Origin: Tachypleus tridentatus
Lineage: Eukaryota > Arthropoda > Merostomata > Xiphosura > Limulidae
Direction of reading: 5' to 3'
Length of the DNA: 64,000 nucleotides
Assembly (NCBI RefSeq): GCF_004210375.1
Contig: NC_134831.1
Span: forward strand, 3,100,001 to 3,164,000
Below the pieces are notes generated by a model. The model saw nothing but the letters and a program-made list of their open reading frames with translations, ran no database searches and was not told the origin of the DNA. Below are positions 44,374-55,128 of this stretch, piece by piece (the first letter of the stretch is position 1; each line of letters starts with the position of its first letter). A program made the position numbers and the translations under genes.

Positions 44374-46555
44374 AAAATTGCTTGTAGTGCTCTATTTCTC
44401 TAGTCTACCGTAACGTACGGCTAACAATGTGTAATATTATTGTTTCATTATTGTTATTATTATATTATAATTATAATATTAATTATATAGCTATACAAAT
44501 ATATGACATATTACTGAAATAAAATATATATGCAGAACTATAGTATGTTTAACGATGAACTACAAACAGAAAATAGAAGCTGCAAAGAAACGATAAAAAG
44601 AGGAATGATCCAAAGCTAACAAACAGTATTAAACAAATTAATTATACTGTGATAGACTAGAGCGTGCATGTGATAAACTGAAAATAACAGTTTAAAATAC
44701 ATTGGTACAACGTGTTGTTTTATGAATGGTGGTTTAGTTACATGTATCACCCATTGTCTCTGTTAAACTTTGGGTTGTTTTTGTTAATGAGTATAACGCC
44801 CATATATTTTATATTTTTTAAATCTTGGGTTTTTTGTGAGATAGAAATTGTTAAAAAAGTTTTTTTTGTGTTTGGGGTTCCATGTTTCTATCGGAAATGC
44901 TCTGCTGGAGTGGCTTTGTGTTGGTCAGACGCATATAACAATTTGGTTTCTAGTGTATGTATGAATATTAAGGCAGATGTGGCTGCTTCTCATTACCCAT
45001 TGCTACTTCTTTCTTTTATTTGTACAAAGTGTCACCAAAGTGTTCTCTATAATGTTAAAGTTCTTTCTACGGGTATTACCGAAGTAAAATAAAAAATAAA
45101 AAACTTACACACTCAGTGGTCAAGACTTATTAAAGTGATAATTTGCTACAAGCGTTGTTTAATATACATGGTAACTTGTTCTTTTTCTTGCACTCTCAAT
45201 AAAGAAACTATAATTTTTCCGAAAGGGAGCCAAAGGCTGCCTAGAGAAGTTATTTCTTTAAACCATTCGTAGCACTATTCATTAATGTGTTGTCTGTCAG
45301 TAAGGACGTAAATACCAAAATTACATCGCATAAGGGACGCTTAATGTAGCAACTTGTACCGTCGTGACGTCAGTAAAACGTGCGCATGCCATGAATCACG
45401 AGAAGAATTATTCAATCTATAGGCTGCAACAGAGCATGACATATGAACTTTAAAATCAAGAAACAAATATATGTATAACTTTTAAATATGGGTTTTATTT
45501 ACTCTTGAGACAGAAAAATTTCAGGGAAGCCTACGGAAATACATCTAGTGGTCTTTTCATGAATAACAGAAAAGAACAGGTTTTGATGACTATAACCTGC
45601 TTAAGCAAACGTTTGACTTTGCACCTCAAATCTAAGTATAACAACCTTTGATATGGTTAACTTTCTGTCTTCGATGATACAACTCCATATGTATAAAAAA
45701 TACACATTTATGCTTATTTATAACTTATTTTTGATGAGCAAATTTCGATAACTTTTACTTAAAAGGCTCAATTTGTTACTATGTGCACCCTTCTAAATAA
45801 AGTATTTGATGTTTGAGGAGTCTTAATACGTTGACGGCCTTAATAACTCTGGCAGTCGACAGGCCTAAAGACCAAATAAAAAACTAGTAGCATTGCAAAG
45901 CGCCTTAAAGATCCAACAGGGGTGATGATCTAAAAATACTCCCCCTTTCTAAATAAATAAAAACAAAACGAGTAGTGCATATCTGCACATTGGCTTGATA
46001 CTAGTGCACATAAAAAAATCATTCTGCACATGGATTGACAAATAGAGTGAAAATTGTTTAATGTATGATACATATTGATAAGTTGCGAAGATCATGACCT
46101 TTATTGACCTTAAATATTATCACCCCATTCCATACCACCGACAATTACTTTTCTATACCTTTCCATCTCCGATGTTTTATCAGTTTTTATTTTACTAGGA
46201 TATATTTTTTAAAATAATTTGATAATTTAAAACTATCCAAATTTTATATTATTACTTTTATGACACTGGAATAATCTTTGTCAAAGAATAATTATCTTTA
46301 TCTCGTAGTTCTTACTCTCTTTAAAGTGTAATGACATAATAAATGGTTCAACACATCAGAAAATTTACTGAGGGATTATTTTCGTCTAAATAAAAAAATC
46401 AGTTACATTCACGCTGCAAGCTAGATGGAACGTTAGGCTTAAGAACAGAAGGAAAGAAAACGAATATAATAAACATCTTATGTGGTGACTTACTTCCTTT
46501 ATACGTCAAAAAAATAAAATAAAGCAGGGAATATTAAAACTTCAGAGTCAGGTTT
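44374..46555. other. AT-rich spacer, no gene seen
   Basis: A 126-codon plus-strand frame at 44712-45092 is T-rich with a run of hydrophobic residues and no recognisable domain. I do not call it. No repeats recognised. Confidence 0.4.
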
Positions 46556-46690
46556 AGTTGTGTTGTTAAGAGTTCCGGGCTGCGAATCCAAAGGTTCAAG
46601 GTTCTATACGTGATGCCATTGTAAGTATGTTAAACTATGACAGTGAATCCTGTCATTTGATTCAAAGAGTCTTACATAGCCTTTCATGTC
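46556..46690 (+). mobile_element. tRNA-like SINE fragment
   Basis: GTTGTTAAGAGTTCCGGGCT, GCGAATCCAAAGGTTCAAGG resembles tRNA D-arm to T-arm, followed by GTGAATCCTGTCATTTGATT. It could be a separate small family. Confidence 0.4.
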
Positions 46691-46740
46691 TGCCAGTTCT
46701 GCTATCTGATTATTTTCCTGAGCAGTAGTTTAAAAATTAA

Positions 46741-47047
46741 GGAGTCTATACCTGAATCATAGGGGTTAAAATGAGAGAGTCTATACCTGAATCATGGGGG
46801 TTAAAATGAGAGAGTCTATACATGAATCATAGGGGTTAAAATGAGAGAGTCTATACCTGAATCATGGGGGTTAAAATGAGAGAGTCTTTTCCTGAATCAT
46901 GGGGGTTAAAATGAGAGAGTCTATACCTGAATCATAGGGGTTAAAATGAGAGAGTCTATACCTGAATCATGGGGGTTAAAATGAGAGAGTCTTTTCCTGA
47001 ATCATAGGGGTTAAAATGAGACAGTCTATACCTGAATCATAGGGGTT
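46741..47047. repeat. Minisatellite, 35-bp unit, about 8.7 copies
   Basis: The unit is AGAGTCTATACCTGAATCAT, GGGGGTTAAAATGAG, with CTATAC/CTTTTC and GGGGG/AGGGG variants. The variants alternate in a partly ordered way, which suggests expansion by multi-unit blocks. Confidence 0.95.
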
Positions 47048-47394
47048 TGTTGCCTCTTTTAAACGAGAAAGATACCATTTAAGTTGGAAAACGAAATCTG
47101 ATTCTCTCCAATGTGAAAACAGCTTATATAAACTTTTATGAATTCATGATTGTATTATGGTAATAGATTTTCTTCCAAGTAGAAATGGTAGTGATCCCGT
47201 AACCTTAGTTCCTCAGTTCACAGGAAATAAAATTACACTGAATTTTAATTAAAAATTAAAATGAGCGAAGTAAGACTTTCAAAATTCGCTAACCTAATGG
47301 ACAGATTTTTGGACACACCAAATAAACGACAGTAATTAGTTAAAATACGTTTATCTTTAGTTTCATAGCAAACAGGACTTTGTATAACTATATA

Positions 47395-47515
47395 GACTTG
47401 GTGAAGTACAACAGTAAACCAAGTTATCCACATACACTTGGTACAAATGAAGTACAACAGTAACTCATATTATCCAGATAGACTTGGTACAAATGAAGTA
47501 GAACAGTAAACTAAG
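47395..47515. repeat. Short tandem repeat, unit about 48 bp, 2.5 copies
   Basis: GAAGTACAACAGTAA(A)C, TTATCCA(C/G)ATA(C/G)ACTT, GGTACAAAT. Confidence 0.85.
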
Positions 47516-47983
47516 GTCTCGGAATCCGTTTTCTTTTCACTTGTTCCGTAAACTTTTTCCGTTAATTAAACGTTTTTACAAAATTAGCATGGAAATAATT
47601 CTTTTTCTCCATGCGTTTTCGAAATTCAATGCTATAATTGACAGTGTAAATACGACCATATCTACTGTTCACAGTTTACCATCAACTGGGTTAACACCTA
47701 ATCAATCTTGGTTGTTAAAGAAATTAATCCCAAAATAATTCCTACCAGTAAAATAGTTATTCAATTAATAATAAGGAAATGAAAAAGAAAAGAAATTATT
47801 TCGGAGACATGGATAAATAAATTGTTATATTAAAGGAAATATTATATTTATTTGCAACGAGTTAAAAAAGGAAGCTGTTTTTAATCAAATGTTTTATAAA
47901 ATTTTCCGAATAAAGCAAATAGACTGATGAATTAATCAAGATTCTTAAACACTAGTTTGACAAAAGATGAAATTAACGCTTTA

Positions 47984-48140
47984 AAACAACAAGAGATGAC
48001 AGAGATATATTCTTTAAAACAACAAGAGATGACAGAGATATATTCTTTAAAACAACTAAGAGATGACAGAGATATATTCATTAACACAACTAAGAGATGA
48101 CAGAGATATATTCATTAACACAACTAGAGATGACAGATAT
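47984..48140. repeat. Minisatellite, 33-35-bp unit, five copies
   Basis: ACAACAAGAGATGACAGAGA, TATATTCTTTAAA and later units with ACAACTAAGAGATGACAG and CATTAAC. Confidence 0.95.
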
Positions 48141-48644
48141 ATTCATCATGAATGTTGACAAAGACGATGTTTCGGTAATGGCAGATTATTGTGGTTAATT
48201 ATTATTGTTATTAATAATCAGTGAATTAATGACTGCTCATGAACACTATAACCATTTGAGTAATAACCTTATTAGAGGAAGGGAAATAAATTTGGATTAT
48301 TCTTTTTACTGGACTTGAAGGAACAAGGTTAATTAAACATTTTATTTACTGCTTATCAAGAGATGTTAAGATACTTCATATTTATGTTAGGCCTAAACTT
48401 CATAAATAGTAGGTACTTATTAGTTTTATCATTTTAAATAGAACTTTCACTTATAGCTTGTCCAGGTCTTTATTGCTTCCCAAAAGCGTGTTTGAAAAAA
48501 ACGAGTTTTTTTTTTATCGAGTCACCGAAATGACTTACTTAATTCTCAATCCTTTTGTTAGTTTTAATCTCGTGTTTCTTATCATATAAACCCCAATCAA
48601 TGAATATATTGGTTGTGCTCTCTTTTTGAATATTCAAGAACACT
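48141..48644. other. AT-rich spacer, no gene seen
   Basis: Nothing recognised in this stretch. Confidence 0.5.
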
Positions 48645-48825
48645 ACCTTGTTTGTTTGCGTTGTTTTGTTTTAATTTAGCAGAGTATGACCATATGGAAA
48701 GCAGCTTGTCATCACCATCCTCCACTAACTCTTGGGTTTCTCTTTTACCAACGAATAGTAGGATTGACCGTCACATTATAACGCTCCCACGGCTGAAAGA
48801 ACGAACATGTTGGGTGTGACGGGTT
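48645..48825 (-). mobile_element. SINE-A, missing both the 3' arm and the head
   Basis: The GTTTGTTTGCGTTGTTTTG tail joins directly to AATTTAGCAGAGTATGACC, skipping the GCGCAAAGC block. The head ends at GTGTGACGGG. Confidence 0.8.
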
Positions 48826-48877
48826 TTCATATTTTGTGTTTCGCATTTATTATGGACGTAAATATTGCTTTCATGTC

Positions 48878-49157
48878 TTGTTTGTTTGTTTGTTTTGAAT
48901 TTCGCGCAAAGCTATTCGAGGACTATCTGCGTTAGCCGTCCATAATTTAGCAGTGTAAGACGAGAGGAAAGTCAGCTAGTCATCACCACCCACCGCCAAC
49001 TCTTGAGCTACTCTTTTACCAACGAATAGTGGGATTGACCGTCACATTATAACGTCCCCACGGGTGAAAGAATGAGCATGTTTGGTGCGACCGGGTTTCG
49101 AACCCGCGTCCTTGGATTACGAGTCGAACGCCTTAACACGCTTGACCATGCCTAATG
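48878..49157 (-). mobile_element. SINE-A, full length, with target-site duplication
   Basis: TTTCATGTC at 48869-48877 and 49158-49166. Confidence 0.95.
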
Positions 49158-49335
49158 TTTCATGTCCTAAGATAACCTTTCATTAATCATGAATTTTACA
49201 TAACTTTTACATAACCCCAGGGGATGGGTACTCCAGCTAGTAGAGAATAGCTTACAAATACTAAAGCCAGGAGACAAGCACAACGTTTGCGCAATAATTT
49301 GGGATAATGCCTGTGTGAGAAAAGTTGTCCTGTTT

Positions 49336-49445
49336 CGTCGAATTTCGAGCAAAGTTACTCAAGAGCTATCTATGCTATCTCAACGAATCCAATCACGGAT
49401 TTTGGTGTTATAAAGTCCAAATAGTTATCGTTGGCTCAACGTGGG
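49336..49445 (-). mobile_element. Chimeric SINE (A tail, C-like head)
   Basis: On the minus strand the 3' part is SINE-A (AATTTCGAGCAAAGTTACTC, GAGCTATCTATGCTA), but the next block (CAATCACGGATTTTGGTGTT, then TTGGCTCAACGTGGGG) is a SINE-C head. Confidence 0.6.
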
Positions 49446-49591
49446 GCATTAAAAAATAACGTCCAAGTTTGTGATATAATACGTAACATAAAGCTTTATT
49501 ACAGGGGTATTATTTAAAGTAGCTTGAGGTACTTATTCGAAGAGTCATGTGACTTATATAAGAGAAATATTTGCCTTTCACCAGTTTTCTT

Positions 49592-49857
49592 TATTTCTTT
49601 GGAATTTCGTGCAAAACTACACGAAGGATATATACGCTAGCCGTCCGTAATCGAGCATTGTTAGACTAGAGGGAACGCAGCTAATCATCACCGTCCATCG
49701 CCAACTCTTGGGATACTCTTTTAATAACGAATTGTGAGATTAACCATAACATTATAACGTCCCTCCAGTTGAAAGGACGAACATGTTTGGTGTGACAGGG
49801 ACCTGCGACCCTTACATTACGAGTCAAGCACCTTAACCGCTTGTTCATGCCGGGCCC
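49592..49857 (-). mobile_element. SINE-A, full length
   Basis: GGAATTTCGTGCAAAACTAC to TTCATGCCGGGCCC. The B-box region has lost a few bases (GGTGTGACAGGGACCTGCGA). Confidence 0.9.
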
Positions 49858-50165
49858 GTTACAGCTCCACCATAGTGTTTTTAACTGAAAGAAACTGAAG
49901 AATGTATACTGCTGGCTAAAATCTTAAGACCAATGAACATAAAGAAAAAAATATGGATTTTGAATTGTTAGACTGAACCACTTATTTGAGTAGAGCTTCG
50001 AAAGATGAAAATAAGAAAAGGGAAAACAAAAATAAAAAACTTTTTTAGCATTTAATAGGGAAAACGTGAACACCATGAAATTAGCGTAAATACTAGCTGG
50101 TCAAAAGTTTAAGATCATACCAAAAATAAGTCCTAAACAGGGTAGAAAATGCTCAACACGAAGTC

Positions 50166-51215
50166 TCAGTAATGAGTTGCATGGTCGTCATTGCGAATAA
50201 CTTCAAACATTTGCTTTGGCATGATCGATATAAGCGTTTGCAGAAGGCTGGCTGGAATGTTATTCCAAGTGGCGAAGATGGCTTCACAAAGATCATGCAA
50301 TGTTTGGAATTGACGTCCATTTCTATAGACTTCCCTTGCCATCCACCCCCAAGCATTTTCAATGTGGTTCAGTTCGGGTGAGCACGCTGGATGGTCCAAA
50401 AGAATCATGTTATTCGCCATGAAAAACTCCTTTGTCCTGCGGGCATTGTGGATTGCAGCATTGTCCTGCTGAAGATTCAGTCATTTTCATACAAGCGAGG
50501 GCCTTCAGTCGATAAGGATGCTCTCTCCAACATGCCAATGTAGCCAGCTGCTGTTTGATGCCCCTGTATAACCTGAAGCTCCATTGTCCATGGAAGGAGA
50601 AAGCACCCCAGATCATGATGGAACATCCTCCTCTGTGTCGTGTAGAAAATGTCTCCGGTGGAATATCCTTATCGTGCCAGCAACGTTGGAAGCCATCTGG
50701 ACCAACCAGATTAAATTTTTCTCATCAGAGAACAAAACCTTCTTCTTCCACTTTTCTACGTTCCATGTTTGGTGCTTCTAAACAAAGTTTAACCGAGCTG
50801 TTTCGTGGTGTGGAAGAAGGCGTAGTCTTTGAAGACGTTTACGGTTTTTAAAGCCTTTCTCTCGTAGGTGCCGTTTTATTGTTCTTGAGCTGCATTATGC
50901 GTTCGTAATGGCCTTAATCTGGTTCGACGATAGGCTGGTGACTTGCCGGACAACCCGTCGAATCATCCTGCTTAACGCCGGCGAAATTTTCTTGGGCCGA
51001 CCACTAGAAATTCTCGTTCCGTATCTTTCAGGGTCTTTTAAGATATTTGCAACAGCAGTTTTACTGAGCCCAATCTCACCGGCGATGGCACGTTGAGAGA
51101 GACCTTGCTTTTGCAGATCGACAATTCTGCCACGTTCAAACTCTGGCAACTTTTCAGCCTTTACCATGTTTTTACCCAATGAAACACAGGAGATGTCAGT
51201 GGGAGATGTTGACAA
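50166..51215 (-). pseudogene. Tc1-type DD34E transposase, frameshifted
   Basis: The N-terminus is open from 51215 to 50895. The likely native start is the internal Met at residue 17 (MVKAEKLPEFERGRIVDLQK), followed by a helix-turn-helix (GLSQRAIAGEIGLSKTAVAN) and a GRPKK hook. The catalytic region keeps all three acidic residues: D in FSDEKN (50726-50724), D in [10 protein letters not shown] (50465-50463) and E in HIENAWGW (50360-50358). D2 to E is 35 codons, which gives DD34E. Between D1 and D2 the conserved WGAFSFHG block (about 50610) lies in another frame, and a stop ends the N-terminal frame at 50895. At least two frameshifts and a stop make it inactive. The C-terminus ends near 50166. 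Confidence 0.9.
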
Positions 51216-51443
51216 CGCTAATGCTTGAACACAAATGTCTAAATTTCGTTACGTGTTTACCTATTAACGCTTCGTTTCAGTATGGTCTTACACTTTTGAC
51301 CAGCTCGTATTTAAGCTAATTTCATAGTGTTCACATTTTCCTCATTAAATGCTGAAAAGTTTTTTTATTTTTATTTTCCCTTTTCTTATTTTCATCTTTC
51401 GAAGCTCTACTCGAATAAGTGGTTGAGCCTAACAACGCAAAAT

Positions 51444-51733
51444 TGTTTGTTTGTTTGTTTGTTTGTTTTGGAATTTCGCACAAAGCCACTCGAGGGCTAT
51501 CTGTGCTAGCCGTCCCTAATTTAGCAGTGTAAGACTAGAGGGAAGGCAGCTAGTCATCACCACCCACCGCCAACTCTTGGGCTACTCTTTTACCAACGAA
51601 AAGTGGGATTGACCGTCACATTATAACGCCCCCACGGCTGGGAGGGCGAGCATGTTTAGCGCGACTCGGGCGCGAACCCGCGACCCTCAGATTACGAAGC
51701 GCACGCCTTAACGCGCTGGGCCATGCTAGGCCT
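51444..51733 (-). mobile_element. SINE-A inserted in the Tc1 right inverted repeat
   Basis: A 12-bp duplication ACAACGCAAAAT lies at 51432-51443 and 51734-51745. It is of the GC-richer subfamily also seen at 39971-40242. The insertion splits the right inverted repeat of the transposon. Confidence 0.97.
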
Positions 51734-51810
51734 ACAACGCAAAATGCATATTTTTTCTTTACGTTCATAGGCCTTACGACTTTGGCCAGCAGTGTATTGT
51801 AGACAGGCAT

Positions 51811-52092
51811 TGTTTGTTTGTTTTTGGAATTTCGCACAAAGCTACTCGAGGGCTATCTATGCTAGCCGTCCCTAATTTAGCAGTGTAAGACTAGAGGGAA
51901 GGCAGCTAGTCATCACCACCCACCGCCAACTCTTGGGCTACTCTTTTACCAACGAATAGTGGGATTGACCGTCACATTATACGCCCCCACGGCTGGGAGG
52001 GCGAGCATGTTTAGCGCGACGCGGGCGCGAACCCGCGACCCTCGGATCACGAGTCGCACGCCTTACGCGCTTGGCCATGCCAGGCCCTTGTT
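51811..52092 (-). mobile_element. SINE-A just outside the Tc1 right end
   Basis: A 9-bp duplication GACAGGCAT lies at 51802-51810 and 52093-52101. Same orientation and subfamily as the copy 78 bp away, but a separate insertion with its own target site. Confidence 0.95.
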
Positions 52093-52216
52093 GACAGGCA
52101 TAGAAATCAGTGCAATGTAAGTTACGAAGCTATTGTAATTATCTTGATAAATATTGACGCATTTTGAACTTTTCACTGACTGCAATTTTTAATATTGGTT
52201 AATTGTTAATACTTGA

Positions 52217-52440
52217 GTAGGTCGTGTCCTAGCGGTTAGTGTGTAGGGTTCATGGTTCGTGACCTTTTACCCAATTTTGAGACCCGAGCACGTTATAAGA
52301 TCGACTACCAAATCCCACTATTCAATAACAGTAGCCCAACATTTTTGCGGTGATTTTTTTGGACTAATTCCTTTCCCTCTAGTATATTAGATTAAAATTA
52401 AGAGCGGTTAGTGCAGTTAGTCCTTGGGAATATTCGACAC
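52217..52440 (+). mobile_element. Diverged SINE
   Basis: GTAGGTCGTGTCCTAGCGGT head, GAGCACGTTATAAGATCGAC, AATCCCACTATTCAATAACA, CCTTTCCCTCTAGTATATTA. Same block order as SINE-A. Confidence 0.6.
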
Positions 52441-52580
52441 AAACCAGATGCAAATAAATAACTTTTTCTTCCATTTACAAAGAGATTATTTAATCTTCAA
52501 GACAAATTACACATGCCTGTGAGTTAAAACTTTCATAAAAGTTATTTTGGTTTTAATAAGGGATATATTCCGTAATTCAG

Positions 52581-52852
52581 AAGCCCGGCATGACCAGATG
52601 GTTAGGGAACTTGATTCGTAATCTAACGGTCATGGGTTCGAATTTCCGTCCACTAAACATGCTCGCCTTTTCAGCTGTAGGGCGTTATAATGTGACGGTT
52701 AATCCTATAATTAATTGATAAAACAGTAGCCCAATAGTTGGCGGTGAATGATGATGACTAACTGCCTTCCCTTTTGTCTTACACTGCTAAATTAGGGACT
52801 GCTGGCGCAGATAGCCCTCGAGGAAGTTTGCGCGAAATTCAAAAACAATCAT
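52581..52852 (+). mobile_element. SINE-A, full length, with target-site duplication
   Basis: GTAATTCAG at 52572-52580 and 52853-52861. Confidence 0.95.
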
Positions 52853-53169
52853 GTAATTCAGCTACGCAGATTTAGGAAATAATATTCTTCGTTTTCTATC
52901 ACGTAAAGATTTTTTTTTATAAATCGGGAATAAAAGCTTTATTACATAAAATTATTGTTTCATTTATCATAATGAACATTTTTTATCATTATGTTTGTTT
53001 AAAAAATGAAAACAAACTAAAGAAAACGAAAGAAAGAACACTGGTGCATCCATTCATTCATTTGATTTTGTGCGTGTGTGTGTGAAATCTACATCTTTTA
53101 GTTTCAAACTACGTGTTGTGATCTTTCTTATATATATTGCATTAGGACGTTCTGTGAAAAATGGGCGTC

Positions 53170-53255
53170 ATTTTCAGATTCAGCGTAGAAAATTGCTGTA
53201 GAACATGTAAACATTTAAAGACAATGAGACCATCACAGGTCTGTGTTATATGTGT
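53170..53255. repeat. Dispersed repeat, partner of 28401-28480
   Basis: ATTTTCAGATTCAGCGTAGA, TAGAACATGTAAACATTTAA, ACCATCACAGGTCTGTG. Confidence 0.6.
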
Positions 53256-53599
53256 ATGTAGCAAACCATTTAAGTTACAGATGAAAAACGCAAACAAAAA
53301 TTCCGCTGCGTGCATGTCCAAAAGTGTTTAAAAATACTGAACGTTTGTACGAAAGATGATCAAGATTTGTTTTGAAGAAAGGTTCTGGGCTGTACTAATT
53401 TGTTTTCCTGGGAGACGTATGATGTACATGTCAACACACTGTAAAAAAATAGTGCAATTATCTTTGTTTTGTAGTGTAAACATTTCTGTAAAACAGAAAC
53501 AGGTTTTTAAATCACAGATACTCTATTAATCACAATGATAAACATTCTGATTTGTTTATGGAATTAATAAGTACTCTACAAGCTGTGATCGAATTTTGA

Positions 53600-53960
53600 A
53601 TAAATAAAAAGTAACATTTATTGCCAATATAAATTACTGATAAAAATTAAACAGCGAGTGATACAATGAATTGAAAAAGTTATGTGCTGAAACTCAAGCA
53701 GTGTATGAAACAATACGTTATATGGATTAGTGGTTGAACGTTAAACAGCTAATGCTACACTACATTATAAACAGAAGTGGCTGAAATATAAGCAACTAAA
53801 GATATAATATGTTACGAATACTGATGATTGAATGTTAAACAGAAATTGATACAATGCATTATAAATATTAGTGGCTCAAGTTTAAGAAACAAACGATACC
53901 ATATGTTATAAACGCTCATGACTGAAAGCTAAGTACCCTACAGTACAATATCTTATACTC
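53600..53960. repeat. Degenerate tandem repeat, unit about 55-65 bp
   Basis: Recurring phrases: GATACAAT(G/A)(A/C)ATTATAAA, (G/A)(T/C)GG(T/C)TGAA, GTTAAACAG. Old and poorly preserved. Confidence 0.55.
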
Positions 53961-54159
53961 TTGTATAGGAAATAAAATAAAGAACAGGTAATCTGTGATA
54001 AAATGTAGTTTGCTTAACCCTAGTACACACACTCAAAAAAATTACGTTGCCCACACTGGGGGGTCATTTTTGACCCCCACCAAAAATATTAACAAAAAAT
54101 TTATTTTCATATAAGCAAAGTATAAATTTGGACAAAATATTTATTCTATACAAGTTATG

Positions 54160-54584
54160 CATACACTCTGGGTAACTTCATGGTCATTGCAAGCCATTTT
54201 ACTACATTTGATACACTTTGAAGAAGTTTTTTTCCTTGAATCACGTGCGCATATTTGACACCATTTCCTAACGTTCTCTTCAGCAACTTTTTGTCTTTTT
54301 TGGAGGGATCACTTCATTTGTATCTTCTTCAGGCAGTAATTCATCAGTAAGCAACTTCAGAAATTCACGTCTTGCTCTTTTTTGGTACTTTGATGCGAAT
54401 TCTGGATGGCACTGGCGATAGAGAAGGTAAGCATTGTATGCGGCAGCATCAAGAATGTTATAAAATAGTGCCATTGGCCACCTTCTGGTCTTTCTTGTGT
54501 ATCGACTCCTCCTTTGGTGGAGTTATAGTATGATATTATTTCAGGTTTTCCTGATTCATCATCGATTGAGGGCTCTCTATGCAA
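54160..54584 (-). pseudogene. piggyBac transposase C-terminal fragment
   Basis: On the minus strand, SGKPEIISYYNSTKGGVDTQ (about 54555-54496) matches the conserved KPxIxxYYNxTKGGVD block that holds a catalytic Asp of piggyBac transposases. A frame change leads to MALFYNILDAAAYNAYLLYR (54474 onwards). A further shift near 54285 leads to a Cys-rich zinc-binding tail, KWCQICARDSRKKTSSKCIK then CSKMACNDHEV (about 54272-54170). Everything N-terminal to the YYN block has been lost. Confidence 0.85.
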
Positions 54585-54593
54585 CGTAGATAA

Positions 54594-54647
54594 GAATATT
54601 CTAGAATGCTCGAGAACATTTATAGAGTGTTCTAGAATGTTCTAGAA
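54594..54647. promoter_or_regulatory. Array of heat-shock-element pentamers
   Basis: First cluster: GAA(54594) TTC(54599) GAA(54604) CTC(54609) GAA(54614), each five bases apart. Second cluster: TTC(54630) GAA(54635) TTC(54640) GAA(54645), that is TTCTAGAATGTTCTAGAA, four perfect alternating nGAAn units. Three such units suffice for a consensus heat-shock factor site. It lies inside the piggyBac remnant, directly upstream of the transposase fragment on the minus strand. Function is inferred from the motif only. Confidence 0.5.
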
Positions 54648-54940
54648 CACAAAATTTCATATCAATATAGTATTTGATTGTTTACCAGACATGTAATTGA
54701 GTTTTTTAAACGGGGGTCAAAAATGACCCCCAATGTGGAAAACGTGAATTTCGATATTAAATAAGGGGTGTAATACCCCATTTGCATAAAATGCATGTTA
54801 AACGTATTAGTATAGTATGTTATTAGTATAGATTAAATTAGGTACATTTTTAGGCCCGAAAGTCACACCTTTAATATTTCTATAACAACTTAAACACAAG
54901 TGGGCCCATTTTTGACCCCCACCGTGTGTATGAGGGTTAA

Positions 54941-55119
54941 TACATTATGTTTTGTAAATTGTATTTCTTTTTTAGTGTTAGTTCCATTGACAAAATAGGT
55001 TAAATTATTTAATACATACATTACTATCATTTTTATTATTGTTATTAGTCTTTTATCATGAAGTTATTTAACATGGTAAGCTCCTTGTATGAATTTATAG
55101 CTAGTCGAAAGTCCACAAT
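54941..55119. other. AT-rich spacer, no gene seen
   Basis: Nothing recognised in this stretch. Confidence 0.5.
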
Positions 55120-55128
55120 TCATCGACC

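Larger units (their letters stand above)
49907..51794 (-). mobile_element. Tc1-type DNA transposon with long terminal inverted repeats
   Basis: The left end is TACTGCTGGCTAAAATCTTA and the right end (reverse complement) CACTGCTGGCCAAAGTCGTA, with TA outside at 49905-49906 and 51795-51796. The inverted repeats are about 210 bp each: left 49907-50121, right 51281-51794 once its SINE is removed. Both include TAGAGCTTCGAAAGATGAAA and end inside at AGCTGGTCAAAAGT. Without the SINE and one target copy the element is about 1.59 kb. The transposase lies between the repeats on the minus strand. Confidence 0.9.
54018..54936. mobile_element. piggyBac element, internally deleted
   Basis: Flanked by TTAA at 54014-54017 and 54937-54940, the piggyBac target signature. 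The ends are CCCTAGTACACACACTC and (reverse complement) CCCTCATACACACGGTGGGG. Each subterminal region carries the palindrome GGGGGTCATTTTTGACCCCC or a variant (54055-54076, 54890-54921), and a third copy lies internally at 54712-54732. At 919 bp it is far shorter than an autonomous piggyBac and retains only a transposase C-terminus. Confidence 0.9.

Noticed and set aside
44712..45092. 126-codon plus-strand frame
   Set aside because: T-rich composition, no domain, no splice or promoter context. Plausible by chance in AT-rich DNA, though transcript data could revive it.
46741..47047. CRISPR-like regular repeats
   Set aside because: Directly adjoining tandem units with no unique spacers, in animal DNA.
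50555..50851. 98-codon plus-strand frame
   Set aside because: Antisense shadow of the Tc1-type transposase.
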